Shown here piece after piece: positions 54,649-63,470 of a stretch of DNA of 64,000 nt; position 1 is the stretch's first letter; each line of letters opens with the position of its first letter. The position numbers were made by a program, and so were the translations under genes. The DNA is from Pristimantibacillus sp052113225 (GTDB lineage: Bacteria; Bacillota; Bacilli; Paenibacillales; Paenibacillaceae), in the NCBI RefSeq assembly GCF_052113225.1, contig NZ_JBFRCT010000007.1:186001-250000 (forward strand), read 5' to 3'. The notes below the pieces were generated by a model. It did no database searches. It was not told where the DNA came from and saw only the letters and a program-made list of their open reading frames with translations.

Positions 54649-55959
54649 TTACAGCTTCGAGAAGGCAGTCTCAGCGGCTGCGAGAGTAACCTCAATGTCT
54701 TCTTTCGTATGGGCGGTTGTCAGGAACCACGCCTCATATTTAGAAGGTGCTAGATTGATGCCCTGTTCAAGCATCAGCTTGAAGAAACGGCCGAATATTT
54801 CGCCGTCCGTAGCCTGCGCTTCATCATAGTTGGTAACCGGATGATTACAGAAATGCGTAGAGAACGACCCGCGGATTTGGTTAATCGTAAGTGGGATACC
54901 ATGCTTGGATGCAGAGACACGAAGGCCTTCCGCCAGCATCGTTGCCAACTCATTCATACGCTCATAGATGCCAGCTTCCTGCAAGACTTCAAGGCAGGCA
55001 ATACCCGCCGAGATAGATGCCGGATTACCCGCCATCGTGCCTGCTTGATAAGCCGGGCCAAGAGGAGCAACCTGCTCCATAATTTCTTTGCGGCCGCCAT
55101 AGGCGCCGATCGGAAGTCCGCCGCCGATTATTTTGCCAAGAGCAGTAAGATCGGGCTCAATCGCTTTAAAGTCCGGGAACACGTTAAATGTTTGAGTTGT
55201 ACCGTAATGGAAGCGGAAGGCTGTAATGACTTCATCATAAATGACGAGTGCACCAGCTTCACGGGTCAGCTTGCAGACACCTTCCAGGAAGCCCGGATCA
55301 GGCATAACCATACCGAAGTTGCCAACGATTGGCTCGATCATAACAGCTGCTGTATCCTCGCCCCAGCGTTCCAGAGCTTCTTTTAAGGCGGGCAGGTTGT
55401 TGAATGGAACCGTGATTACTTCTTGGGCAATGCTTGTAGGGATGCCGGCACTGTCTGGAATGCCAAGCGTAGAAGGGCCGGAGCCTGCTGCAACAAGAAC
55501 AAGATCGGAATGGCCATGGTAACAGCCAGCGAATTTAATGATCTTGTTGCGTTTCGTGAACGCGCGAGCAACACGGATAGTAGTCATAACTGCTTCCGTA
55601 CCGGAGTTGACGAAACGTACTTTATCAAGGGAAGGAATAGCTTCCTTCAGCATACGGGCCATCTGGATTTCGAGCTCTGTAGGCGTACCGTATAGAGTAC
55701 CGTTTTGCGCGGCACGAACGATTGCCTCCGTAATATGAGGGTGGGCATGTCCGGTAATAATCGGGCCGTATGCGGCCAAATAATCGATGTAACGATTATT
55801 ATCAACATCATAGAAGTAGGCGCCTTCGGCACGCTTCATAAATATGGGCGCACCACCGCCAACTGCCTTGAAAGAGCGGGAAGGGCTGTTAACGCCTCCG
55901 ACAATATGCTTGAGCGCTTCTTCGTAGAGCGCTTCTGAACGTGTACGTTGCATAGACAT
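54649..55959 (-). CDS. hemL: Glutamate-1-semialdehyde 2,1-aminomutase
   Basis: PLP enzyme of about 436 residues that makes 5-aminolevulinate for heme and cobalamin. The PLP Lys is in TALGKIIGGGLPIGAYGG, with NSGTEAVMTTIRVAR and VIYDEVITAFR as cofactor-contact motifs; the N-terminus has VGGVNSPSRSF. I place the start at plus-strand 55959, which has GGAGGA 8 bases upstream; the frame opens earlier at 55995. No other heme genes are adjacent, so this may be a second, GsaB-like copy as seen in Bacillus. Confidence 0.92.
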   Translation of the reverse strand: MSMQRTRSEALYEEALKHIVGGVNSPSRSFKAVGGGAPIFMKRAEGAYFYDVDNNRYIDYLAAYGPIITGHAHPHITEAIVRAAQNGTLYGTPTELEIQMARMLKEAIPSLDKVRFVNSGTEAVMTTIRVARAFTKRNKIIKFAGCYHGHSDLVLVAAGSGPSTLGIPDSAGIPTSIAQEVITVPFNNLPALKEALERWGEDTAAVMIEPIVGNFGMVMPDPGFLEGVCKLTREAGALVIYDEVITAFRFHYGTTQTFNVFPDFKAIEPDLTALGKIIGGGLPIGAYGGRKEIMEQVAPLGPAYQAGTMAGNPASISAGIACLEVLQEAGIYERMNELATMLAEGLRVSASKHGIPLTINQIRGSFSTHFCNHPVTNYDEAQATDGEIFGRFFKLMLEQGINLAPSKYEAWFLTTAHTKEDIEVTLAAAETAFSKL

Positions 55960-56149
55960 AGAATAAATCCTCCGTATAAGAAATATGTAAGCCATCCTTA
56001 ATCAGTCAAATGGCCTTGTTTTTAAATCGACACTCCCCATTATCGCGCAGACTGGGCAAAAAGCAAAGTGCCGTGCTTACCTCTGTCTATGAACAGGCTA
56101 GGCTATGGGGCGGAGGTCACTTCAGGTAGAGAGGTATCGGACTGTACTT

Positions 56150-56345
56150 AGGTTGGATTTCATCCAGCAAAATGGGCTATTGAGAAATGGTAAGCTCGAC
56201 TATAATGGATTCCATCCAATGAAATGATCCAGCTATACTCCCAGAAGTCCAAGTGAGGCGATTTTTGTTGGACAATCTCCAACATAGAACGGACTCTATC
56301 TTTAGAGTTGCCATTTCACTGTACAAAATCCAACATAGGCAGGTT
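56150..56345. repeat. Degenerate repeat region with TTGGA/TCCAA palindromes
   Basis: The 494-base gap between hemL and the LCP gene (55960-56453) has no convincing gene. Within it, related motifs recur at about 50-60 base intervals: TTGGATTTCATCCAGC (56153), TGGATTCCATCCA (56206), GTTGGACAATCTCCAAC (56267) and AAATCCAAC (56326). Each is a short inverted repeat. It looks like the worn remains of an interspersed intergenic repeat. Confidence 0.5.
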
Positions 56346-56389
56346 AGAGGTGACGAGTACTGCATGATGATAGGCTGACCGATAAACAA

Positions 56390-56433
56390 AAGGACCTCAG
56401 TTCCCGCTGCTAAGCGTGAGTATGAGGTCCTTT
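56390..56433 (-). terminator. Probable terminator of the LCP gene
   Basis: AAAGGACCTCA pairs with TGAGGTCCTTT over 11 bases; the T run on the minus strand is short (CCTTTTGTTT). Confidence 0.7.
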
Positions 56434-56453
56434 ATTATTCAGTAAGCTATATT

Positions 56454-57506
56454 TTATTGTGTTGTGCTGCTGTTATCTGTTGTTGTATCCGTTCCGTTCT
56501 CCGCACCAGGCGAAGTGGATGGAGGAGCTACTGTATCATCCTTTGTCAAGGTTTCTTGAACCGTAGCTTTTAGTTCATCCAGATCGCGTACGCCGAGAAC
56601 CGATGCACCACCAACATGCTCTTCCGCAATATTATCCATTGGAGGCACTTGCTGCGTACCAGCTAGATGGGATTCAACGCCAAGCTGTCCAAGCTTCAGC
56701 ATATCGGTAACCTGCAGGTTCGTCTCGATGTAAGGAGATACGCTGTCTAGAATTTTTTTCATCTGAACAATGTTCCAGCCGGATTTAAGCTTATCAGCTA
56801 CAGCACCTAAAAATTCACGCTGACGCTCTGTACGTGTGAAGTCACTCATCGCGTCATGACGGAAGCGAACGTATTGCAAGGCTTTGTCGCCGTCAAGCAG
56901 CTGGTAGCCTTTCTTCAGATCGATATCGTATTTGTTCTCATCCGCGTTGTCCGTATAATGCATGTCCTTTTCAACATCGAAGTAGACGCCGCCGATCGTG
57001 TCGACAAGGGCTTTGAATCCTTCGAAATCCGTATACACATAATACTGAATATCAAGGCCAAGCAGATCGCCAACTGTCTTCATCGCCAGTTGTGGTCCGC
57101 CAAGCGTAATAGCAGTATTGATACGCCCTTTGCCATGACCTTCAATATCAATATAAGTGTCACGCAGGACGGAGAATAGATGAGCTTTCTTCGTCACCGG
57201 ATCAAAGGAGGCGATCATAATGGAGTCGGAACGCGGCACCTGATTTTCTTCCAAGCCGCGCGCGTCACCGCCAAGCAGCAGGATGTTAACGCGTTCTGTG
57301 CCCTCCCATTTCGGAGGTGGTTCAACGGTTTCGTTATTAAATTGTCCGAAGCGGGATTCTTCCTTCGACTTGCTGAAGTTGTCCAATGAATTATATATGC
57401 CTGTGCCCCAATATACTAAGGCAGCGACGCCAAGGACTATAACTACGAGAAAACCGCTGAGAACCCATTTCCAAGGTTTTCTTTTCTTTTTTGCTTGTGT
57501 AGCCAT
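56454..57506 (-). CDS. LytR-CpsA-Psr (LCP) family cell-wall polymer ligase
   Basis: Membrane protein of about 350 residues that attaches teichoic acids or other anionic polymers to peptidoglycan. A basic N-terminus is followed by one helix (about 16-38). The LCP domain (about 75-250) shows NILLLGGDARG, RSDSIMIASFDP, SVLRDTYIDIEG with the conserved Arg, KGRINTA and the YVRFRHD...DFTRTERQRE signature. The last 30 residues are a Thr/Ser/Pro-rich tail. ATG at plus-strand 57506 is preferred; the AGGAG upstream is somewhat far (13 bases). Confidence 0.92.
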   Translation of the reverse strand: MATQAKKKRKPWKWVLSGFLVVIVLGVAALVYWGTGIYNSLDNFSKSKEESRFGQFNNETVEPPPKWEGTERVNILLLGGDARGLEENQVPRSDSIMIASFDPVTKKAHLFSVLRDTYIDIEGHGKGRINTAITLGGPQLAMKTVGDLLGLDIQYYVYTDFEGFKALVDTIGGVYFDVEKDMHYTDNADENKYDIDLKKGYQLLDGDKALQYVRFRHDAMSDFTRTERQREFLGAVADKLKSGWNIVQMKKILDSVSPYIETNLQVTDMLKLGQLGVESHLAGTQQVPPMDNIAEEHVGGASVLGVRDLDELKATVQETLTKDDTVAPPSTSPGAENGTDTTTDNSSTTQ

Positions 57507-57753
57507 AACTGTAGTAGTGCTCCTTTCAGCAACTCTCCTGCAAAATGGTGTAAACCCAAATGAGACAGGCGATCTGATTAACCTAAGATGCCTGCCATTT
57601 ACGCACAACAATAACTAATGTAATATTACATATCATAAAATTATAAAGCGGAACGATGGATAGAAGCAAGTTTTATCGTTTCCCTTGGAAAAAACTCATA
57701 ATTCCTCGGGAAATGTCGACCGTTGTAAACGGAGAGGAGATTATTTAAAGCTT

Positions 57754-58836
57754 ATGTTAGCGATTGATGTCAAAGATCTGCGAAAGCAGTTTAAAGTGCA
57801 AAAGAACAGAGAAGGCTTGTCCGGCGCACTAAAAGACCTGTTCAAACGTGAATATAACGAGGTTACAGCCGTTAAAGATATTTCGTTCCAAATTCCGCAA
57901 GGCGAGATCTGTGGTTATATTGGTGAGAATGGTGCAGGCAAGTCAACTACGATCAAGATGCTTACCGGTATTCTGGTCCCGACAGCGGGACAGCTGAAGG
58001 TAAATGGATACGTGCCGTTCAAAGACCGTGAGAAATTTGTAGGAGGGATCGGTGTTGTCTTCGGGCAGCGTTCCCAGCTGTGGTGGGATATTGGTGTTAT
58101 TGAGTCTTTCCAGTTGCTGCGTAAAGTATATCGGGTATCCGAACAGGATTTCCGCAAAAGATTGGACAACCTGGTGGAGCGCCTTGATTTAGGTGAGCTG
58201 CTGAACCGTCCGGTCCGTAAACTGAGTCTTGGCCAGCGGATGCGCTGTGAGCTGGTTGCTTCGCTGCTCCATAATCCGTCGATCTTGTTCCTGGATGAAC
58301 CTACGATTGGTCTGGATATCGTGGTTAAGACAGAAATCCGTGAGTTTCTAAAGGAACTAAACCGTGAGGAAGGCACAACCATACTACTGACCACCCATGA
58401 CCTGCAGGATATTGAAGCGTTATGTTCCCGTGTCATTATGCTGGATGACGGCCGCATTATATATGATGGTGGTCTTGAAGAGCTGAAGAATCGTTGGAGC
58501 AAGGGGCGCGAAATTCAATTCCAATTCGGTACTGTAACCCCTCTGACAAAGCTGCAGCTGCTGACAGCAGGTCTTGATGTCACCTGGACAATGAACGAGC
58601 AGGGGGCTTCCATGTGGCTGCCGCATACAATTAACGTTTCTGATGCGCTTGGTATGGTAGTTGGCGGGGCGGATATCCGTGATATTAAGATCCTCGAGAC
58701 AAATACCGATGATATCGTTCGTGAAATTTATCGTTCCGGCTCGGCTTCAGCGTCAGCCGCTGCAACGCTGCTTGATACGGACTCCCCAAAGCAGGAGGCT
58801 GAGGTGGAGCCTGAGAAGGAGACTTCCCTCCGATGA
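57754..58836 (+). CDS. ABC-2 type exporter ATP-binding protein (COG4586-like)
   Basis: ATPase of about 360 residues with Walker A GENGAGKST, signature LSLGQRMR and Walker B ILFLDEPTIGLD, followed by the H-loop TTHDLQDIEAL. The FGQRSQLWWDIGVIESF Q-loop region is characteristic of the group sitting with two DUF990-type permeases. The C-terminal 100 residues form an extra domain. ATG 57754 is chosen; GGAGAGGAG lies 14 bases upstream, rather far. The frame opens at 57685. The stop overlaps the next start by four bases, so the three genes are one coupled unit. Confidence 0.88.
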   Translation: MLAIDVKDLRKQFKVQKNREGLSGALKDLFKREYNEVTAVKDISFQIPQGEICGYIGENGAGKSTTIKMLTGILVPTAGQLKVNGYVPFKDREKFVGGIGVVFGQRSQLWWDIGVIESFQLLRKVYRVSEQDFRKRLDNLVERLDLGELLNRPVRKLSLGQRMRCELVASLLHNPSILFLDEPTIGLDIVVKTEIREFLKELNREEGTTILLTTHDLQDIEALCSRVIMLDDGRIIYDGGLEELKNRWSKGREIQFQFGTVTPLTKLQLLTAGLDVTWTMNEQGASMWLPHTINVSDALGMVVGGADIRDIKILETNTDDIVREIYRSGSASASAAATLLDTDSPKQEAEVEPEKETSLR

Positions 58837-59627
58837 TGAGCGCATACGTAGATTTTATCCGAATAAGGTTTCTAACGATGCTGGCTTATCGCGTCAACTA
58901 TTACAGCGGCATTATTATCTATGCCATCAATATTGGCGCTTACTATTTCTTGTGGAAGGCGATCTTTGGCTCGGCTGAGACGCTTCAAGGCTTTACATTA
59001 GCTCAAATGACGACGTACATTGCCGTATCCTGGATGGCCCGCGCTTTTTACTTCAATAACCTTGACCGTGAGATTGCGAATGATGTCAGGGATGGCAGCA
59101 TTGCTATGCAGCTTATCCGGCCATACTCGTACCTTGTTGTGAAAATGATGCAAGGTCTCGGAGAAGGCTTGTTCCGCCTCATTCTCTTTATGGGACCTGG
59201 ACTTGTTATCGTCTGCCTGCTCTTCCCGGTCAAGCTGCCGAAGGATCCAGCCGTATGGATTATCTATTTCGTCATGCTGATGTTTAGTCTGTTTATCAAT
59301 TCGCAGCTTAACATTCTGACCGGTCTTGCGGCTTTCTTCGTGGAAAATAACGAGGGCATGATGCGGATGAAGCGGGTCCTTGTTGACCTGTTCTCCGGCG
59401 TCCTCATCCCGATCGCTTTCTTCCCGGGTTGGCTGAAGGCGACAATGGAATGGCTGCCTTTCCAAGCGATCACGTATTTGCCAAGTGCGGTGTTTACAGG
59501 GCGTACCCCGATGAGTGAGGCTTGGGGTGTTCTGGGGCTGCAGGCGTTGTGGTTCCTTATTTTGCTTGTGCCAATCCTATTTACTTGGCGGGCAGCCCGT
59601 AAGCGGCTGTTCGTGCAAGGAGGTTAA
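58833..59627 (+). CDS. ABC-2 family permease, first subunit (DUF990-like)
   Basis: Membrane subunit of 264 residues with about six helices and the conserved GSAETLQGFTLAQMTTYI and DVRDGSIAMQLIRPYSYL segments of this exporter family. It overlaps the ATPase gene by ATGA. Relatives have been linked to export of toxic cationic compounds, but the substrate here is unknown. Confidence 0.85.
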   Translation: MMSAYVDFIRIRFLTMLAYRVNYYSGIIIYAINIGAYYFLWKAIFGSAETLQGFTLAQMTTYIAVSWMARAFYFNNLDREIANDVRDGSIAMQLIRPYSYLVVKMMQGLGEGLFRLILFMGPGLVIVCLLFPVKLPKDPAVWIIYFVMLMFSLFINSQLNILTGLAAFFVENNEGMMRMKRVLVDLFSGVLIPIAFFPGWLKATMEWLPFQAITYLPSAVFTGRTPMSEAWGVLGLQALWFLILLVPILFTWRAARKRLFVQGG

Positions 59628-59633
59628 TTCTAG

Positions 59634-60425
59634 ATGCTGTATGCAGTGTTGTTCTGGGAATATATTAAAAACTATGCGAAGACTCGTCTGACTTACCGTG
59701 CCGACTTCTGGGTCGAGGTGATCTCGGACCTGATGTTTCAGGGGATGAACCTGGTCTTTATTCTGGTCGTGTTCCAGCATACGCCAACGTTAGGCGGCTG
59801 GACGGAGTCCGAAGTCATCTTTGTCTACGGCTTCTTTATGATCCCGTATGGCCTATTCTCAACCTTCTTTGGGATGTGGAACTTCAGTGAACGGTATATT
59901 GTGAAGGGTGAGATGGACCGGATTCTAACTCGGCCGGCACATAACCTGTTTCAGGTATTGCTGGAAAACGTCGATCCGCCATCCCTGATTGGTTCGGTTG
60001 TTGGGGCGATCATTATGGCTGTCTGCTGGAATGATCTAGGACTAGCCTTCCATTGGTACTATGTGCTGATCATGCTCCTGTTCGTGCTTGGTGCCGTGCT
60101 TGTGTATGCGGGCATTTATACGGCGCTGTCGGCGATCTCCTTCTTCTCGGATGCGCCAACGGGCATCGTTCCGCTTATTTATAACGTTCAGAACTACGGC
60201 CGATATCCGGTTAACATTTACAATAAAACGATTCGTTTTGTCTTGACCTGGCTGCTGCCGTTTGCCTTTGTAGGTGTTATACCGGCTTCGTACTTCTTGG
60301 AGAAGAAAACGGATGACTTGTCTCAGTTGGCATGGTTCACGCCTGTCATGGGGATTATCGTATTCGCGCTTGGTCTTATGATTTGGAATCATGGCGTGAA
60401 GCGTTACCGCGGTGCGGGTTCCTAG
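59634..60425 (+). CDS. ABC-2 family permease, second subunit (COG3694-like)
   Basis: Membrane subunit of 263 residues, six helices, related in layout to the preceding one (KGEMDRILTRPAHNLFQVLL corresponds to its DGSIAMQLIRPYSYL). It begins six bases after the previous stop with AAGGAGG in front. The two permeases likely form the heterodimeric channel for the upstream ATPase. Confidence 0.85.
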   Translation: MLYAVLFWEYIKNYAKTRLTYRADFWVEVISDLMFQGMNLVFILVVFQHTPTLGGWTESEVIFVYGFFMIPYGLFSTFFGMWNFSERYIVKGEMDRILTRPAHNLFQVLLENVDPPSLIGSVVGAIIMAVCWNDLGLAFHWYYVLIMLLFVLGAVLVYAGIYTALSAISFFSDAPTGIVPLIYNVQNYGRYPVNIYNKTIRFVLTWLLPFAFVGVIPASYFLEKKTDDLSQLAWFTPVMGIIVFALGLMIWNHGVKRYRGAGS

Positions 60426-60473
60426 GCAGAAGCTAGAGCAGCAGGTTAGGTGAGGTATTGGAGGAAAGTAATA

Positions 60474-60941
60474 ATGAGTGCAATCGAGGTTGGCAAGAAG
60501 GCGCCGGATTTTAAGCTGCCGGCATCAAACGGAGAAACGGTGAAGCTGAGTGATTACCGCGGGAAAAAGGTCGTCATTTACTTCTATCCGAAGGACAATA
60601 CACCGACTTGTACGCAGCAGGCCTGTGACTTCCGTGATGCGTATCCGGCAATGGTTGATCATAACACAGTAGTGCTGGGCATCAGCCCGGACCCGGTTAA
60701 ATCGCATGAGAAGTTTATCGGCAAGCAGGGCTTGCCGTTCCTGCTGCTCTCGGATGAAGAGCACAAGGTGTGCGAGAAATACGGCGTATGGCAGATGAAG
60801 AAGCTGTACGGCCGCGAATATATGGGCGTTGTCCGCTCGACCTTTCTCATTGATGAGAAAGGCAAGCTTGTCCGCGAGTGGCGCGGCGTGAAGATTAAAG
60901 GCCATGTCCAGCAGGTAGCGGACGAGGCAGCAAAGCTATAA
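60474..60941 (+). CDS. bcp: Thiol peroxidase, Bcp/PrxQ type
   Basis: Peroxiredoxin of 155 residues that reduces peroxides using thioredoxin. The peroxidatic Cys is in NTPTCTQQACDFRD with a second Cys five residues later, the resolving position of PrxQ. FYPKDNTPTC carries Thr-Cys where Gly-Cys is commonest. ATG 60474 has GGAGGAAAG in front; an upstream in-frame start at 60450 lacks one. It lies 48 bases after the exporter operon and ends at a terminator. Confidence 0.93.
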   Translation: MSAIEVGKKAPDFKLPASNGETVKLSDYRGKKVVIYFYPKDNTPTCTQQACDFRDAYPAMVDHNTVVLGISPDPVKSHEKFIGKQGLPFLLLSDEEHKVCEKYGVWQMKKLYGREYMGVVRSTFLIDEKGKLVREWRGVKIKGHVQQVADEAAKL

Positions 60942-60948
60942 GAATTGT

Positions 60949-60979
60949 AGGCGGGCCCTGATGGGGCTCGCTTTTTTTG
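60949..60979 (+). terminator. Rho-independent terminator after bcp
   Basis: GCGGGCCC pairs with GGGGCTCGC around TGAT, followed by seven T residues. Confidence 0.85.
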
Positions 60980-61083
60980 TTGCAGCTGATGACAAACAAA
61001 TATGATCTGTTGGGCATTTGCTAGATTTGCCGCTCATATACTCTATTAGATCGATTACGAGAATAGAGAAGGGTGGCAGATTC

Positions 61084-62370
61084 ATGCGCTTGGTGATGCA
61101 GACGGGGTTATGTTTATTTATTGTATGGTTTGGGCTGCTGGCGATTGGTGCGGTAAATGGAGGAGAGGCGGCTCGTGAGGCGGCATTTGCAGGTTTTTCG
61201 AGTGAGACAGCAACTGCTGCCGGGCGTTCAATAGTATCAGAAAATATAGCTGCAGGGGAAGGTAACCTCACTCTATTAAATCAGTTAGCTGACTCTAGCA
61301 CAGAAGTCGTGCAAGCTGCGGACAAGGTTAAGCCAATCGTATATCTGACCTTTGACGACGGGCCAAGCGAACTGACGAAGCAGGTGCTTGCGATCCTGAA
61401 GCGGGAAGGTGTGAAGGGGACCTTTTTTATGCTGGGCAAAGAGGTAAAGCGTTATCCGACTATCGCCAAGCAGGTTGTGCTGGAGGGCCATGCGATCGGC
61501 AATCATTCGTATGATCATGTATATGCAGATCTGTACAGCAGCTTTGGGACGTTCGCCAAGCAGATTATGGATACCGATGATGCAATCTATAAAGCGATGG
61601 GTGTTAGGACGAATCTGGTTCGTGCGCCGGGCGGGACGTTTGGCAACTTCGACAAAGGCTATTTTGATGCGCTTGCGAAGGCAGGTTATATCGTAAACGA
61701 TTGGAATGTGGACAGCGGGGATTCAACGAGGCTGAATGTACCAGCTAGCGAAATTATAAGTACGGTTGAAGGCTCGAGGTTATCCAGCAAAGTTGTTGTA
61801 CTCATGCATGACAGCTCCATTCACGGAGAATCGGTGAAGGCTTTGCCGGAAGTGATTGCTTTTTTCAAAAAGAAAGGATATCAATTTGCCGTCTTGACCG
61901 ACCAAGTGAAGCCTATCCAGTTCCGGCTGGCGGAGTCTATCAAATGGAAACGTCCGAAGGTTACTGAGGCTCAGAAACAGACCCTCGTTCAATATATGGC
62001 TAGAACAAGAAAAGTCGTAGAAGCACCAAACCCACAAAGCGTAGTTGTTCATGCGGGCGATTATGAGATTGATTTTGCCCCAGCTGACTATCAAATGAGT
62101 AATGGAACCATCGAAGTTCCTCTTCGTCAATTGGTGACAGGACTGAAAGGTATTATTCGATTGGACGTCTCAAACGGCATTGTCGAGGCTATGGTTAATA
62201 ACCAAAGTGTGAGCTGGACAGCAGCTGAAGTGGGAGGAAGCGGACATTCGTTCCCGAGCCGGGTTATGGTGCCGCTTAGGGATACGCTGCAGCAGTTTGA
62301 TTATAGGATTAGCAAAATTACGGTTACGACGGATAAAAGAGAGATATGGGCAGACTCTATCTCCATCTAG
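61084..62370 (+). CDS. Secreted polysaccharide deacetylase with copper-amine-oxidase-like C-terminal domain
   Basis: Probable cell-wall N-deacetylase of about 428 residues. An N-terminal hydrophobic helix (about 5-24) is a signal or anchor. The NodB domain (about 85-280) has the metal-binding TFDDGPSE, HSYDH and the catalytic RAPGGTFGNF motifs, ending with VVLMHDSSIHGE. The C-terminal 110 residues (MSNGTIEVPLRQLVTGL, VMVPLRDTLQQFDY) resemble the copper amine oxidase N-terminal-like domain frequent in Paenibacillus wall enzymes. It likely modifies peptidoglycan. ATG 61084 follows GAAGGGTGG. Confidence 0.88.
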   Translation: MRLVMQTGLCLFIVWFGLLAIGAVNGGEAAREAAFAGFSSETATAAGRSIVSENIAAGEGNLTLLNQLADSSTEVVQAADKVKPIVYLTFDDGPSELTKQVLAILKREGVKGTFFMLGKEVKRYPTIAKQVVLEGHAIGNHSYDHVYADLYSSFGTFAKQIMDTDDAIYKAMGVRTNLVRAPGGTFGNFDKGYFDALAKAGYIVNDWNVDSGDSTRLNVPASEIISTVEGSRLSSKVVVLMHDSSIHGESVKALPEVIAFFKKKGYQFAVLTDQVKPIQFRLAESIKWKRPKVTEAQKQTLVQYMARTRKVVEAPNPQSVVVHAGDYEIDFAPADYQMSNGTIEVPLRQLVTGLKGIIRLDVSNGIVEAMVNNQSVSWTAAEVGGSGHSFPSRVMVPLRDTLQQFDYRISKITVTTDKREIWADSISI

Positions 62371-62435
62371 CAGGTCTAAATATAGCGGCGCGTGGCGATA
62401 CTGAAAGATAGAGAAGCTATTTTTCAGGAGGTTGA

Positions 62436-63470
62436 ATGAAAGAGATGATAGCGCCAAAATTCGAAGGATCGTCGCCCGGGAGACAGGAAGCTCAGCCATG
62501 GCCGGAACCACCGCAGGTGCTGCTGCAGAGACTTATTCATAGAATAGATCATGTTTTGCTAGGGAAAAAAGAAACGGTTACCCATCTTATCACAGCTATG
62601 CTAGCTGGTGGTCATGTGCTGCTGGAGGATGTTCCAGGTGTGGGGAAAACGATGCTGGCAAGCGCTTGTGCACGCGTTCTTGGCGGTGAATTCAAGCGGA
62701 TCCAGTTCACTTCAGATATGCTGCCTGCAGATGTCATTGGCGGCTCGGTCTGGGACAGCCGGATCAGTGAGCTTGTCTATCGGCCAGGGCCAATTATGGC
62801 CAATATTGTCCTTGCAGACGAAATCAACCGTACTTCACCACGTACACAGTCGGCTCTGCTGGAGGCAATGGAGGAGCGGCGCATCAGTATTGAGGGAGAG
62901 ACGCGCAAGCTGCCTGAGCCGTTCGTATTGATTGCCACGCAAAATCCATTAAGTTATGAAGGAACCAATACGCTGCCGGAAGCGCAGCTGGATCGTTTCA
63001 TGATGCGGCTGTCCATCGGTTATCCGTCTATGGAGAATGAAGCGAGGATGCTGGAGCAGTATGCGGCTGGCTCAAGACCCGAGCCTCATCAACTGAGGCC
63101 AGTGCTTATGCTGGAGGAATGGCTGCGGATGCAGCGCGAGGCACGTCTCGGACATGTTCATCCCGGGCTGCTCGAATATATGGCAAAAGTGACGGATGCG
63201 ACAAGACGTTCACCTGAGCTGGAGCTAGGCTTAAGCCCTCGTGCGGGACGGGATTGGCTGCGTGCAGCGCAAGCCAGAGCCTACGTTGAAGGCAGACGAT
63301 ATGTACTGCCAGATGATTTGTTTGCAACTGGAGAGGTTGTTCTGACGCATCGTTTGAACGGAATAGCTGCTGGTGGAAGAAGAGCGTCAGAAGCGTTAAC
63401 GCGTATTATGCGAACTACACCACTGCCGGCATCGATTGCTCCTGCCTCTATGACAGGGAGACACAGATGA
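62436..63470 (+). CDS. MoxR family AAA ATPase
   Basis: Cytoplasmic AAA+ ATPase of 344 residues, thought to act as a chaperone in assembly of protein complexes. Walker A is DVPGVGKTML, Walker B VLADEINRTSPRTQSALLEA with the sensor-like AMEE, and the C-terminal lid carries LSPRAGRDWLRAAQA. CAGGAGG precedes ATG. It overlaps the next gene by ATGA, the standard MoxR-DUF58 pairing. Confidence 0.93.
   Translation: MKEMIAPKFEGSSPGRQEAQPWPEPPQVLLQRLIHRIDHVLLGKKETVTHLITAMLAGGHVLLEDVPGVGKTMLASACARVLGGEFKRIQFTSDMLPADVIGGSVWDSRISELVYRPGPIMANIVLADEINRTSPRTQSALLEAMEERRISIEGETRKLPEPFVLIATQNPLSYEGTNTLPEAQLDRFMMRLSIGYPSMENEARMLEQYAAGSRPEPHQLRPVLMLEEWLRMQREARLGHVHPGLLEYMAKVTDATRRSPELELGLSPRAGRDWLRAAQARAYVEGRRYVLPDDLFATGEVVLTHRLNGIAAGGRRASEALTRIMRTTPLPASIAPASMTGRHR

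Noticed and set aside
56177..56389. A 70-codon minus-strand open frame in the hemL-LCP gap
   Set aside because: It runs through the degenerate repeat region, lacks a ribosome site and has no recognisable features.
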